Shown: positions 19,301 to 28,859, numbered from the stretch's first letter. The stretch: DNA of 64,000 nt from Heliocidaris erythrogramma (GCA_025617745.1 CM046853.1:29019822-29083821), one strand, 5' to 3'. Translations and numbers: made by a program. Notes: generated by a model from the letters alone, not told the origin.

Positions 19301-21863
19301 AGGTCAAAAGTCATAGAGGTCAATTCTGTAATTGCAGGTTTTAGCCTTGTTAACATGATATCTCAAGAACCATTTGATCCATTAACTTCAGACTTGGAAC
19401 TAATATGCATCACCACAGTGAGACGAACTGATTAGATTTTTGTTCATGTACATGTAGGTCAAAGGTGACAGGTCATAGAGGTCATTATACAGGTGTATGT
19501 GAAATTAATGTTTTTTTACCTTTGTTATCATATCTCAACTATTTTGTATTCATGACTAGGAGAAGATAAAGTGATCAGACTTTGGGGTTATAAGGTGTAA
19601 GGTCAAATGTCCAAGAGGTCAATTAACATGTAATTAGAGGCTTTTTATTCTGGTTATCACAATATTTCAAGAACAGTTTGAGCCATCAACTGAATTTAGG
19701 CAGAGGCATATAGGAGACGCAGCAGTCACATTCATCTTGTTTCAGACTTTCTGTCAGACTTTCTGTCAGGCTTACACTCACACCCTTGGATTATTTCTTC
19801 TTTTTTTCCTCAACAGAATAGCGATCAAAAGCTCAGAAATGCTCTACATATTCGGCCGCTTGGATCCTAGAGTGCGCCCTCTGGTGTTCATGGTGAGGCA
19901 CTGGGCACGGCTGAATGGGATCACAAACAGCAATCCAGGATACTGGATTACCAACTATCCCCTCACCCTGCTCGTATTATTCTTCTTGCAGACCAGACCA
20001 CAACCAGTGCTTCCTGCTCTCAATAAGATTGCTATGTTTGGTGAGTTTGGTTGTTGCTACTGTAGAAAATACACTATGCATGGTCAATGATTATCCATTA
20101 AAGTTATTGCATCCATGTCAAAATCCAAAATAATGAAGATGGCTAAGTATTGATAATTACTATCTCAAAGGAATTTCAAAGACATCTAATATTGACATTA
20201 ATTCTGGGGAAAAATAATGGTTTATAAAATGTAGGAGCTGACATTTGCAATTCAAAATTGTATTGGACAGTTTAATGTTATTATGAAATTTAAAGGCATT
20301 ATATTGATTGATGCAAATCATTGATCCTCCAGTAGGGTAGACTCAACATCTAACTCACATACCTATTTGCTTTTGATCAAGGCAACTACTCTTGTGGCAT
20401 GCTAGAACATGATACCAAAATCTAGATAATGTGTTTATATTTGGCTTTTCTTTTCTCAGAATACCATATAAGTTTATGACATTACTTATTCCTTTTCCAC
20501 TATGCAACAGAACCATTATCTGAAGGTACGGAAGATGAGGAGAAGGACGTTGACCTTGTTTTCACTGACGAAGCCTGCATCAAGGTCTCTGCAAATAAAG
20601 AAACACTAAGTGAGTGTACATTTTATTTATATGATATTGACCTGCACTTGATGGAGATACATGTACATGTATGTACGATGTATGGGATTATAATGCACTT
20701 GTCTTGAGACCTTTGCATGGTAGTTATACAGAAGATATTTCTCATATTGATCACTAAAAATACAGTTAGACAATATATGTTTCTTTACTGACTTCAGACT
20801 AGTGACACAACTTTCCAGATTTCAGAGGAGGGGGATATAGACCTCTGGTATGGCATGGTAGATGCATGATAAATAATTTGATATTACTACCATGCATAGA
20901 TACATGTAGGTTACTTACTTCATTAAAAATATCAATGTGGTACAAAAGTAGAAGTTGATGAGGACCTTAGTCAAACAAGCTTTGTTTTAATACATTTCTT
21001 CCTAAATTTGCATGTGAAATGTCTTTTGTTTTACTACTTTTGTTGGAATTTTTGCTCTATGATGTCAAAAATACATTTATTCATTGGAGCATTAAATCAA
21101 ATGAGATCTATCATTTTTGAGAAACTGAATAAAAATTTGTATTTTTAGAAATTGATAGGTGGTACCCGTATTTTACCATGTGGATAACTACAACATACAG
21201 GGTTCAGGGAATTCTTATTGATGCTTTATTTCTAAATTGTTATCCACAGCTGAGCTTTTACAAGAGTTCTTCCTCTTCTGCACCACATTTGACTTCAAGA
21301 AATATGCTCTCTCCGTCCATCATGGCTCCACGTATCTCATGCCAAACACGGATAAAATCTTCCCTATGTACATTGAAAACCCTCTTGAGCCTGAACTGAA
21401 CTGTAGCAAGAACGTCAGCCATGATCTCGTAGACAGGTTACGCAGGCTCTCACAAGAAGCTGTAAGGACCATGGAGAGGCTAGATTTCTATCGGGCGGAG
21501 GCGGGTCGCGATGCCATGCACTCATGGGGGTTGGGGGCACTGTTAATGGGCTCCGTCCAGGGAAAGGGAAAGCGGCGTTCGGTTGCGATGGAGAGAAAGT
21601 TGGGAGCCATGTTTCAGTCACTGAACCGTAGAGAGTTTTCAACGTCTTGCAAGAGGACTTGTCAGGTAGCACAGGATTACGAGAACATTGTACAACATAC
21701 ATGTAGTTGTCGTCAAGCCAGAGTCACAAACACATGTTCTTCAACACTGTCATGTCAGTCAACAATTTCATGTATGGAATGTGCAAATGATGCAAATAGA
21801 CTCTACTCAGACACAAGACAGCCAAGATATTCAGAGGAACATGGTCACAACAGAAATAGATAG
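10148..21863 (+). CDS. MTPAP: Mitochondrial poly(A) polymerase (eight exons, complete)
   Basis: MTPAP adds poly(A) tails to mitochondrial RNAs in the matrix. Coding exons are 10148-10334, 15666-15835, 16410-16658, 17041-17268, 18263-18474, 19817-20040, 20511-20609 and 21250-21863. They sum to 1983 bases (660 residues plus stop) with every phase matching. Seen: an Arg-rich, acid-poor N-terminus (residues 1-45) fitting a mitochondrial presequence; an RRM-like region (about 80-140); the nucleotidyltransferase signature FGSS...CDVDMYLD with D260 and D262; a third carboxylate D343 in HQATGLSCDLT; and the PAP-associated region (RVRPLVFMVRHWAR, then PGYWITNYPLTLLVLFFLQ). The start at 10148 has a good context and begins the presequence; an in-frame ATG at 10025 is possible. 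The C-terminus carries an unusual Cys-rich tail. Intron 1 holds an antisense LINE. Confidence 0.93.
10335..10573. other. Start of MTPAP intron 1, GC-rich
   Basis: Intron sequence between exon 1 and the LINE tail. It is GC-rich (10395-10440 contains CCCGGCACGCCGGCCGCGCC). Repeated CCCCTGGACAATTATCCCCCAGGAC-like words resemble those at 14790-14925. No coding support. Confidence 0.4.
10574..13436 (-). mobile_element. CR1/L2/Jockey-group LINE, 5'-truncated
   Basis: A non-LTR retrotransposon antisense to MTPAP in intron 1. The 3' end is a heptamer tail: CTTGTAC-type units at about 10577-10597, as read on the plus strand. The endonuclease-RT frame is open from the 5' junction near 13436 to 10659. 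No ORF1 is visible, so it is 5' truncated, and the junction coincides with a small foldback repeat shared with 14377-14442. Confidence 0.85.
10659..13436 (-). CDS. LINE endonuclease-reverse transcriptase, uninterrupted frame
   Basis: The protein would nick target DNA and reverse-transcribe its own RNA. Visible in order: an apurinic-type endonuclease (PDIILGSESWL, GGGVFIAVDK, LGSYYRPP, GGDFNIPNMSW, GFSDHCVVMVEI), a basic linker, and RT motifs (AAGPDNLPNRILK, NYRPISLT, FRKAFDVVPHQKLL, SGIPQGTVLGP, LFADDCILYR, YLGIHIENNLKW), then the C-terminal RMVQRRAVRF-type and IPLWNTLPQELVES ends. SGIPQGTVLGP is CR1/L2/Jockey-like, not RTE-like. About 925 codons are free of stops, which implies fairly recent insertion. 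The first Met-like start is uncertain because the frame enters from upstream and no ATG is seen; 13307 is a TTG. EN and RT catalytic motifs look intact, including FADD. Confidence 0.88.
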   Translation of the reverse strand, partial: FTLTKLILAEFNAFCTVTDPDIILGSESWLDGAVSSAEIFPANLQVTRNDRKTTKGGGVFIAVDKTIPLIERPDLTEKDSELVWCQLLVQAGSNVYLGSYYRPPNDNNDLINFRKSLNKIQKESKSPYIILGGDFNIPNMSWSSTEVTNSLQQEILDIADENSLEQLVNFPTRRNANGTENILDLCFTTHPSLVKYTTPHPGFSDHCVVMVEINIKAPLPTRPPRKIHQWNKMDEDKLKGDAQEYCKHFLNSNPGKNTVEENWCNFRDKIHDLMEQHVPSKNVSGKPRAPWLTSKLQRLCRKKERSYSKAKNHGGQAKWDKYKQIKRKVNKELRKAQRAFISDLSEAGNKQFWKYIKTRRKDNVGIHSLKIEGQTVTDDQGKADALANQFQSVFTKNDDQVPNLPPSTYPEMPEINISVDGIVKLLKKLDVSKAAGPDNLPNRILKTTAEQIAPVLHFIFSQSYNQGLLPDDWRKANIAAIYKKGEKTEPSNYRPISLTCVCCKLMEHIIDSQLMKYLATNSVLTDYQHAFRQGRSCDTQLTATIHDLVTNHNNKQTCDIVTLDFRKAFDVVPHQKLLQKLHMYGIRNKNFEWIKSFLTCRKQRTLVNGKTSSWLPVLSGIPQGTVLGPHLFILFINDLTDAVCSTARLFADDCILYRPISSTMDENLLQNDLDNLVTWTDTWGMQFNVSKCSVMRISRKRDPRLTNYTLLGEQLQEVKSHQYLGIHIENNLKWDKQTKHATAKGTRALNFIRRNFNNCSKTVKERLYHTLVRPHLEYASMAWQPGTFKNTQILEMVQRRAVRFVTGVYTSEASVTNMMTTLGWSTLEERRKNLRLISFYKIVHGELQLDLDKYTARKISRLRRTHDQQYDVKSKFISTTQMANSFFPETIPLWNTLPQELVESKSMDSFKSKMNTFKHQTSKME
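13406..13505. repeat. Small foldback repeat, left inverted copy
   Basis: Contains GCTTCGTGAGTGTAAAA and TTTTACATCACGAAGC, which can pair around an 8-fold AT/GGCCTA spacer. The same unit recurs inverted at 14371-14442, and shares GCCAGGATTAGC with it. Its edge coincides with the 5' end of the LINE. Confidence 0.6.
13863..14370. mobile_element. MITE with 44-bp GGGGGGGCCACTC inverted ends
   Basis: The left arm (13862-13905) and right arm (14327-14370) are near-perfect inverted copies, sharing CCACTCAGATATATGGGTG and TACACATGCG. The 500-bp interior has no protein. The flanking target duplication is unclear (TAAAC against TAAAA). Confidence 0.75.
14371..14442. repeat. Small foldback repeat, right inverted copy
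   Basis: An inverted match of 13406-13505 (GCTTCGTGATGTAAAA then TACACTCACGAAGC and AATCCTGGC). Together with the left copy it encloses the 13863-14370 MITE and 360 bp more. Confidence 0.6.
14447..14794. repeat. Poly-G studded element
   Basis: About 350 bp holding five homopolymer G runs (up to 14) and one C run, spaced roughly 60-110 bp. The two edges, CAGGGGCAGATCC and GATTCGCCACTGCCCC, look like imperfect inverted ends. I could not find a target duplication. Assembly accuracy of the homopolymers is doubtful. Confidence 0.45.
14795..15665. other. End of MTPAP intron 1
   Basis: G-rich low-complexity DNA to about 14960, then AT-rich sequence. Near 15083-15110 there is AGTAGAGGCGCATAGCCGA, a relative of the inverted end of the 6771-7395 element. 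No exon or gene is seen. Confidence 0.45.
15666..15835 (+). CDS. MTPAP: MTPAP coding exon 2 (RRM-like half)
   Basis: It encodes residues 63-119. RSLLVRLSNNTTVESLLQYC, continuing to VEHYFTYFQK, resembles the family's [20 protein letters not shown] block and first half of an RNA-binding-like fold. The acceptor is TTTTCCAG and the donor GTAAGA. Confidence 0.87.
15836..16409. other. MTPAP intron 2
   Basis: AT-rich intron; I see no repeat structure or RNA gene. Confidence 0.6.
16410..16658 (+). CDS. MTPAP: MTPAP coding exon 3
   Basis: It encodes residues 120-202. AHYVVVEFSK continues the RRM-like fold (LYAVVEFCQK in vertebrates), then comes a Lys/Ser/Gln linker and NMELLRSLANAQN. The acceptor is TTGCAG; the donor GTAAAA is in phase 0. 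Confidence 0.87.
16770..16905. repeat. CT-rich/(CA)n microsatellite in MTPAP intron 3
   Basis: Interrupted (CT)n, (CA)n and CCCT runs on the plus strand, upstream of the exon 4 acceptor. Confidence 0.85.
17041..17268 (+). CDS. MTPAP: MTPAP coding exon 4 (catalytic Asp pair)
   Basis: It encodes residues 203-278, including VDAQLELLLQEQ, the FGSS loop and CDVDMYLD. D260 and D262 are the metal-binding carboxylates of the polymerase-beta-type nucleotidyltransferase fold. The acceptor is CTACCAG and the donor GTGAGA. Confidence 0.93.
17484..17954. mobile_element. TTAA-flanked MITE, piggyBac-like (family B)
   Basis: A 471-bp element in MTPAP intron 4 between TTAA at 17480-17483 and 17955-17958. 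The ends CTCTTTCAGTGCC and GGCACAGTAAGAG are imperfect inverted copies. Non-coding and AT-rich inside. Confidence 0.7.
18263..18474 (+). CDS. MTPAP: MTPAP coding exon 5 (third catalytic carboxylate)
   Basis: It encodes residues 279-348 plus two bases. ILNARCPLVKFKHQATGLSC leads into DLTGDN, supplying D343. The acceptor is TTAATAG and the donor GTATTT. Confidence 0.92.
18816..19710 (+). mobile_element. Pearl/Helentron-like element, family 1, copy 1
   Basis: About 895 bp in MTPAP intron 5. It begins TATGCCTCCGCC, then a terminal hairpin (GCCTCCGCCCACC/GGTGGTGCCGGAGGC), a (GTCC)n microsatellite and about four tandem units of 110-150 bp. Each unit holds GAGGTATGAACTTTAAACTT, GATTAGATTTTGGG and GTCAAAGGTCA. 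It ends GCAGAGGCATA, the inverse of the start. The architecture matches Pearl/DINE-type non-autonomous Helentrons. No protein. Confidence 0.75.
19817..20040 (+). CDS. MTPAP: MTPAP coding exon 6
   Basis: It encodes residues 349-423 plus one base: SSEMLYIFGRLDPRVRPLVF, MVRHWAR and PGYWITNYPLTLLVLFFLQT, the conserved helical palm-to-PAP-associated segment. The acceptor is TCAACAG and the donor GTGAGT. Confidence 0.92.
20041..20510. other. MTPAP intron 6
   Basis: AT-rich intron with nothing recognisable. Confidence 0.6.
20511..20609 (+). CDS. MTPAP: MTPAP coding exon 7
   Basis: A 99-base exon coding for residues 424-456 plus one base, EPLSEGTEDEEKDVDLVFTD and on to NKETL. It replaces the variable acidic loop of the family. 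The acceptor is CAACAG; the donor GTGAGT gives phase 1. Confidence 0.85.
   Translation, partial: NHYLKVRKMRRRTLTLFSLTKPASRSLQIKKH
20610..21249. other. MTPAP intron 7
   Basis: AT-rich intron with scattered TACATG words; no exon or element is recognised. Confidence 0.6.
21250..21863 (+). CDS. MTPAP: MTPAP coding exon 8 (PAP-associated end and Cys-rich tail)
   Basis: It encodes residues 457-660. TELLQEFFLFCTTFDFKKYA, YIENPLEPELNCSKNVS and a helical segment match the family end (LLLKEFFEYF, YIQNPFE..LNISKNVS). After about residue 590 the sequence diverges to a tail with about ten cysteines (CKRTC, HTCSC, NTC, LSC, ISCMEC) before the TAG stop. Confidence 0.88.
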
Positions 21864-23720
21864 TATATGAACTTGTTAAATTAATGAACTATCAATAATA
21901 GTGCCTATTTGTTTCAAGGCTGTCAAAGAACCCGAAGGCATGTGCAAATGGCAATAATTATATTATCTTTAGAAAATAAGGTGCTGACAAGGAATATGAC
22001 TCAAGCCTCGGGCATACATGACATGGTAAACCAACTAAAAAACACACCACCTTTTGCGATGCAAAATAAAGACCACTCCAAGTGTGAATTAATGGCAAGT
22101 GGGATGAAAAAAGTGGCTGCATTAAACAGAGGGCCCCAAAGTGTACTTTACTTATCTGTCTGTTATAAGTTACAGAAATGTAGAGCCCTCTGTGCTTGCG
22201 CCATTTTAGGACGTTTTCTACTTCGTGTTTGAATAAGGCTTAAAAGACTGTAGTACTCCTTAAGGAACTGCTGGAAGTCTTTTGGGATTGTCTGTTGCTG
22301 CATTTTTAAGTCAGAGTTTATTATGAACATGATAAGTTGGCCCATTAGATGGACATTTATTTTCATTCAGTATCCATTTTAATTTGCATACACCATGAAG
22401 ATTTTTTGAAAAATGATAAGTTTGGAACCTAATAATACGTTTGGAATAAGTTATTCTTGGACAAGTATGAATGTATTGAGGCAGAGAATTGTCATGTTTA
22501 TTTAGCCTTGTATATTTTTTATTATGACTATATTTACATCGCATGTATACGCATGGTGAAATGTCAACTACCTCCTGATTCACTAAATTCACCACAGAAT
22601 CACTCAATCCAGAAAACAATGTTACGACGGACATTTTACGGGGTATATTTGAAAATAGCATAATTACAATAGGCATTTAGTTCCTTAACTTTGTTTTTCT
22701 GTAATGTCCATTGCACAATTATGTCTTAGAGTTAAAAATGAATTTTCCCTTTTTCATGGCACAATATATCAGAGAATGTTTGAAAATCAGTTGTTGCCAA
22801 TATTCATCAGAATCTTCTCAAATGCAGTACATGGTATTTCCCTCACCTTTTTAATTGTTATAGATGGCCTGGAGTTGGGATATGAATCTTAAAATAAACA
22901 ATTTTATGCAAAGGCCAGCTATCAGAGATTTGATTTAATCTATTGGTAATTAATGTCATGCATTCAAGAGCATCCAGTGTTATCTGTTTCATGTAAAGCA
23001 TAACTATTCAGTTTAATCCTCCTTTTGTCCCTCTGCATGATATCTCACTAGTTAAAATTGCATCAATAGACTCCAAACTTTCTGAAAAGAATTGAAATGG
23101 ATATTCCTTTTCTTCTTTCAGTAGGTTAGGAAGATCCCATTCTACCCTTTCAGAAACAGACAACTAAAAAATCATATTCGATGACTTTTTTTGTGGTTTT
23201 GTGGTGCTGGTACACATTTGGGAAAGTCTGTGAAGTTATTATTTTTGAAGGTTTTTGAAGGTTGTGATGTCATTTGCAAGCTCATACTGTCAATCTGCTT
23301 TGTCCAATGGATGTCACAATTGTGCTTTTTTTTACTCTGAAGAATTTTGCTTTCATTCCTGTACCCAATACATATGATTGGAAGTAGTATGGATTTACTG
23401 TAAGAATGTTATCAACGATCAATGAAAAGATATTTAGGAAAATTTTCAGTACAAAACAAATGGTAGATGTAGCTCAAACCCGACATCCCTGTAGCAGGAC
23501 TAACGTCAAATTCGTGTTCGATATGACTCTTCAAATTTCATATTTTTTCTTCATCAGATTAAAGCAGTGTTGTCAATGATTATCCCATTGTAGGGCATTC
23601 TTGCAAGCTGTGATTGTGGGAGTGATTTAGGGTTTGGATGTAATAGTGGTATCTAACTGTCTCTGTTGGGTATTCTGATTGAGGTTTACATGCAAGTGCC
23701 ATTGCCAATAAAGTATTTCA
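21864..23720 (+). other. Probable MTPAP 3' UTR and downstream DNA
   Basis: No coding support. AATAAA hexamers occur at 22065-22070 and 23707-23712, both possible MTPAP polyadenylation signals; which is used cannot be told. 22745-22837 is a short repeat also found, interrupted, at 59265-59585. Confidence 0.45.
22745..22837. repeat. Uninterrupted relative of the 59.3 kb insertion site
   Basis: TCCCTTTTTCATGGCACAAT through AAATGCAGTACATGGTAT matches 59262-59295 plus 59525-59583 closely. It contains ATATCAGAGAAT once, whereas the 59 kb site has it on both sides of a 217-bp insert. Confidence 0.85.
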
Positions 23721-23938
23721 AATTTACATACTGATTGTACCTGCAATCTTTTTCTCGAGTTATTTAGCTTGTATTTCAAAGATAGGACACGAGTTCTCTG
23801 TAATTGAGAAGATCAGAGGGAATACTTATGCAGTGTAACACTGGATGAAGATTGTATAATTGAAGAAAAAAAAATATAACCACTTTACCCTTTTGAAAAT
23901 GAATTAGCAATAGAGAAAGTAGGATAAAAGAGATAGGG

Positions 23939-23952
23939 GGAGAGAGAGAGAC

Positions 23953-23987
<35 letters not shown>

Positions 23988-23995
23988 TAGACAGA
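23939..23995. repeat. (GA)n microsatellite
   Basis: A GA-rich simple repeat ending in a short GATA run, followed to about 24060 by purine-rich sequence. Confidence 0.9.
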
Positions 23996-24649
23996 AGAAG
24001 GGGACAGGATGAATAGTATAAAGAAAAAGAGAGAGATCAACTGAGAAAAAGAAAAAGAGAATTCACAGGGCATTCCAAGACCAGGTGGCAAGGTGTTCAT
24101 TACATTGCCTTGTGTGTCAATTTCTAAAGGTATTTCCTGAAACATACTTCTGAGCAATTTCACCTATTGTTTGCTCCCTGATATTTACCAAGAGCAATGT
24201 AAGGAAATCTACAAGCAAGATGATTAATTTATGTAAATCTCCATAGCCTTTTGACCAACATCACCTATTTCAATGTCACCTTGACAGGCCTGTAATGTAG
24301 TAACTCCTCGTCTTGGCTAAGGACTTCAGGAGGAAAAGCAATGAAATTTTTGGCCTAATCGTGGAATAAGTCTCCTCTCAATCAGTGTGTATGCACACAC
24401 TTGCGTATTGTGTGTATTGGGTGACATATTTCACGATAATGCCAAATATTTAATGATGCTGATAATTTGGTCATACATGTAACACTCTTTCTAAATCATA
24501 ACTTTTTAAGCAGTCAACTCAAACTCGGTAATCAAGATGGTTTGTTCTCTAGTATTCTTCCCTTTCAACCTTCTCTGTTTAATACACTGTTCCTATAATA
24601 TCAAACCAAACAGTTACCGGTATCAGAGATCAAACATATTCGCCTACAC

Positions 24650-24651
<2 letters not shown>

Positions 24652-24683
<32 letters not shown>

Positions 24684-24685
24684 CC

Positions 24686-24726
<41 letters not shown>

Positions 24727-24917
24727 ACATGGCTTTACTTCCGAGGACAACTATTGTTCCTCTATTGTTACTCGTCCTCGGACAGTCGACGGAATAAGGC
24801 ATAAATTCATTGTTCGACGTTCGAGGACTATTGTCCGCCTTCCGAGGACCATTGTTGTCATGATTTTTTTTTTGTTCTCTGTCCGAAAATGTCCTCGGAC
24901 ATAATGCTAAACAAACG

Positions 24918-24956
<39 letters not shown>

Positions 24957-25148
24957 GTTTACATGGCTTTACTTCCGAGGACAACTATTGTTCCTCTATT
25001 GTTACTCGTCCTCGGACAGTCGACGGAATAAGGCATAAATTCATTGTTCGACGTTCGAGGACTATTGTCCGCCTTCCGAGGACCATTGTTGTCATGATTT
25101 TTTTTTTGTTCTCTGTCCGAAAATGTCCTCGGACATAATGCTAAACAA

Positions 25149-25200
<52 letters not shown>

Positions 25201-25410
25201 GTTTACATGGCTTTACTTCCGAGGACAACTATTGTTCCTCTATTGTTACTCGTCCTCGGACAGTCGACGGAATAAGGCATAAATTCATTGTTCGACGTTC
25301 GAGGACTATTGTCCGGCTTCCGAGGACCATTGTTGTCATGATTTTTTTTTTGTTCTCTGTCCGAAAATGTCCTCGGACATAATGCTAAACAAACGCACAC
25401 ACACACACAC
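24652..25410. repeat. Three tandem 198-bp units joined by (CA)n
   Basis: Units lie at about 24721-24919, 24955-25153 and 25199-25397, separated and flanked by (CA)n tracts. The first two unique units look identical; the third differs by a C to G near 25316. Each unit carries short inverted words around CCGAGGAC/GTCCTCGG. Apparent Cys-Val-rich frames are just the translated CA tract. Confidence 0.9.
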
Positions 25411-27221
25411 CCTCCCCCAGTTAATGCCAGTGGATAACAAAAGGTTGTTCGAGTAGACAGGTGCGATGCATTAAGGTAATGTTGTATTCCAAATTAATTC
25501 CAGACATCCATAGATGTTGGTACCCCCTTATCAAGTGTAATAGGAGCGAAACTGGGTGAGGAATCCGTACTAGTTGGCATGTCTGACACACACGCAAGAA
25601 ACAGAGAGGAAGAGGGCAAAATAATACATGCATAAACAAATACCTTTCTTTCTTCCATTTAATGGCAATAATTACCACACAAAATACTGTCTGATAGAGT
25701 GCCTATACATCAATACAATACAACATACACAGTAACACATATCATTTCCATACACAATACTAGTAGTTCTTTGTACAAGCAAGCATGGATCTACAGTGTG
25801 AATCTTACAAACTGCTATTTAAAGGAGCAGTGGGTTGCCCACCAAAAATTTGAAGGGGCACAAGAGCCCCAAATGATCAAGAATACACAACTGCAAAGTG
25901 AAAAGATGCACTAATCCAGTACAACACTTCAGAATTTACAGATAATTAAGTCTGCTACATGTACATGTGTGTTTCCCCAACATGTGGTAAAGAAATACGT
26001 ATGCATGTAGCATATATTCGTGTAAACTACAGAGCCATACATATGCAATGAGAGTTACAGTCGTGTAAGTGGTTATTTCTTACTGTTCATAATTTAACTA
26101 CAGAAAAATAGGCATACATGGATTTGTACAAAGATAATTCTACAGTGTATATATACATGTACAAGCAGGTTTGACATTTTTTGACTACTCAAAAACATTA
26201 TCACAGTCATGTACCTAACCTCAAGTCATCTTTCTTCACCCATCATCACATAACATACAATGTACATGTCAAAAACACCTTTTCTTGTATACATGCATTT
26301 CATCGTTTTTAAACTGAAAATGTAGTTCATATTCAAATACTATGATGGCTTCAATGATGAATTTATTCAACACCTATTCAGTTGAGTGACTTTACATTTC
26401 ATCAATTATTATTTAAGGTGTTTTCTTTAAAAGTCAAATTTTTAGAAAAATACACCTTCAACAAAGAATTACAACTTTTGATTAGAAATTATCTACACAC
26501 TTCCTCAGTGATTAATGGACATTTTAAGACATATTAAGAATTCAAGGTGTGCATAATTCATGAAAATATACATGTATTATGGATTGAATATGTTGACTTC
26601 ATTGCTTTCCTGCTATTAATTGCAACACCTTTAATTTGTAGATTAAAAACAAGAGGGAAACCCATCTAAAAATCACAAATTCTGAATATCACTCAGAACA
26701 TAACACATATGTTAAGAGATTTCTCATTATCATGAATGTGTCTATGAATAGGTGCAGTATGACCAAAATGATGCATACATTCCTTTCCAAAAAGTTAGTA
26801 TCTTTTATTCTGTGACAACCTACATTGGATGAAGTCAAATTAAATACAAATGTAGATAGATTCCTTTTCACTGACAATGCTCACAATTTTACCTGTTATA
26901 TAAAACATATTTCTTTATTGTCAGTAGCTCAAAACATAAACAATGTTTACTTTTTACAAGCCTCTACAATGAAAAATGGCAGCTTGCTATGCTTCATCAT
27001 GTGCCAGAGAATACAGAGCTAATATCGACAATACATTGTGTTTTAAGCCGGATCCATTCTTTGTACAGTTCATATTTCTTCCAACTCCTCATCATGCACA
27101 ATTTCATTGTTTCTTGCAGCAAAAAAGAAAAATCCTAAAATCTCAATGAACGTTTTAAATAAAAAAATCTATGTACATTTAGCTTTTATTGTACTATGGT
27201 ACAGAGTGTTTGATATTATAC
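25411..27221. other. Gene-free DNA between MTPAP and BMPR2
   Basis: AT-rich, with many TACATG words. It may include the distal BMPR2 3' UTR, but no exon, RNA gene or inverted-end element is recognised. Confidence 0.4.
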
Positions 27222-27716
27222 TATTAATACATGGTTGGGAGTGCGTTGGTGCGATCTAGCAACACAAAGGTTTTTATCGTGGTGTACTATACGCACGAGG
27301 CGCAATAAAAACCTGCGTGTTGCCGGATCGCACTAACTCACAACCATGTATTAATAGTTTTATAAAACGGGTCGGCAATATGATTATGAAGTCTATAAAA
27401 ACGGTTATGAACCCCACAGAAACGCCAAGAGTTGCAGAGTCATGGAGGCTGCCATTTGCTGGATGACATCACATAAGCGCAGCCAACAAAAGTCATGCGC
27501 GTTTCAGTGCGCGCATGTAATCCCTGCGCTAAAATGACAATTAAACTACGCGATTTTGTTGTGTTCTAAGTTTGCACGCACCAGAGGTACGCGTACGCGC
27601 AGCTCAGTCATGCGGTAGTACCTTCTTGCCGTGCGTTAGTGCATTTTTTTGCACGGTCACATGGTGTTATTTGACCAATCAGGATCGCTACATTCTTGAA
27701 CCCGTTTTATAAAACA
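27222..27716. mobile_element. Composite palindrome-plus-body MITE, copy 1
   Basis: A 135-bp near-perfect palindrome (ATTAATACATGGTTG at both ends) joins a 360-bp body bounded by inverted TTTATAAAACGGGT and ACCCGTTTTATAAA. The same pair recurs in opposite orientation at 39255-39768, so it moves as one unit. No protein is seen. A 31-bp piece of a CAGTGGAA-type MITE end follows at 27724-27754. Confidence 0.75.
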
Positions 27717-27759
27717 GACTAAACAGTGTTCTTTTTAATGAGGTTCCATTGTAATTAAA

Positions 27760-28859
27760 CATCTCCAATATACCCCCCCCCCCTCAACAAAATATTTGTT
27801 TAAAAATGTAAAAAATCTCTTTGTCCTGATGAACATAAATATTTCAACAAATTGGAATACATTGATACTATAAAAAGTGAAGGGGAAAGAAACTAATCTG
27901 TACATTATCAACTACATGAAATCAGTCAAATTAAGAAGAGCACTGAATCAAATAGGGGTGTTGGGTTGAACATTTCCATGGATAAAATTATTGTTCTGCT
28001 GTTGACAATGGTCAATTGAAAGTTGTTAAAAACAAAGAAGTAAAATTTCATGATTTATGATTCAATTAGTCATTACCTTTGAAGAAAATTGTTGGATTTC
28101 ATTTAGAATACAACCATATGGACTTTAAAAAAAAATGGTTATATCTATCCCCAGTTTTTCATAAAAATGTAAGGACCTTTTGCAAGAGATGATGACTCAT
28201 GATAAAACATCACAGCCACAAAATACATGGAAATCATTTGATATTAAAGTTGAGTCATTATGAGATAAATGTAAAAATAGAAATATTAACAATTTGTAAA
28301 ACAATATGAACAAAGTAAGTACATTACTAAATTCACATTTTATAATGCTAGAAAAGTAAACAAAACTATAAAAACCATAAATGAACACATTAAGTACATT
28401 TTTGTATTGAAACATAATACTACTGCAATGAATCATTTATATATAAATTTTATATTTCTTATGGACATATTTACAGTGACATGGACTGTTTTGTAAAGAT
28501 GCAATAAAAAATCATACAAAAACAAAACAAACAAGTACTACTAGAAAACATTCATCATTTAGGGTTACTAAATGTCAAATTCATAATTAATAAAAAAAAG
28601 TTGAATAATGAAAACATAAATAATACACATGAAAGGAGATGATGGGGGTAATTTTGGGGAAACACAAACTGACAGAAAGAAAACAACATACATGTAACCT
28701 AATATCCTCTATTAGTTGTCCATTTCTACCATGTAACATGTAGAAAATGAGATGTAGTAAATGTGTGTATGTGTGATTGGGTTTGTACACATGTGCATCA
28801 ATCAGATATGATAATTTACATCTAGATACCTTTAAAAGATACCATTTACATCTACATAC
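27760..28859. other. Gene-free AT-rich DNA downstream of BMPR2
   Basis: It holds a C run at 27772-27782 and otherwise AT-rich sequence; nothing is recognised. Confidence 0.4.

Noticed and set aside
24725..25406. Minus-strand frames of 67-89 codons with Cys-Val runs and SNNRGTIVVLGSKAM ends
   Set aside because: They are translations of the (CA)n microsatellite and the 198-bp repeat unit; identity between them reflects the tandem array, not a protein family.
24000..25410. A CRISPR-like array of repeats and spacers
   Set aside because: This is a eukaryotic locus; the units are 198 bp with microsatellite joints and there are no cas-like genes.
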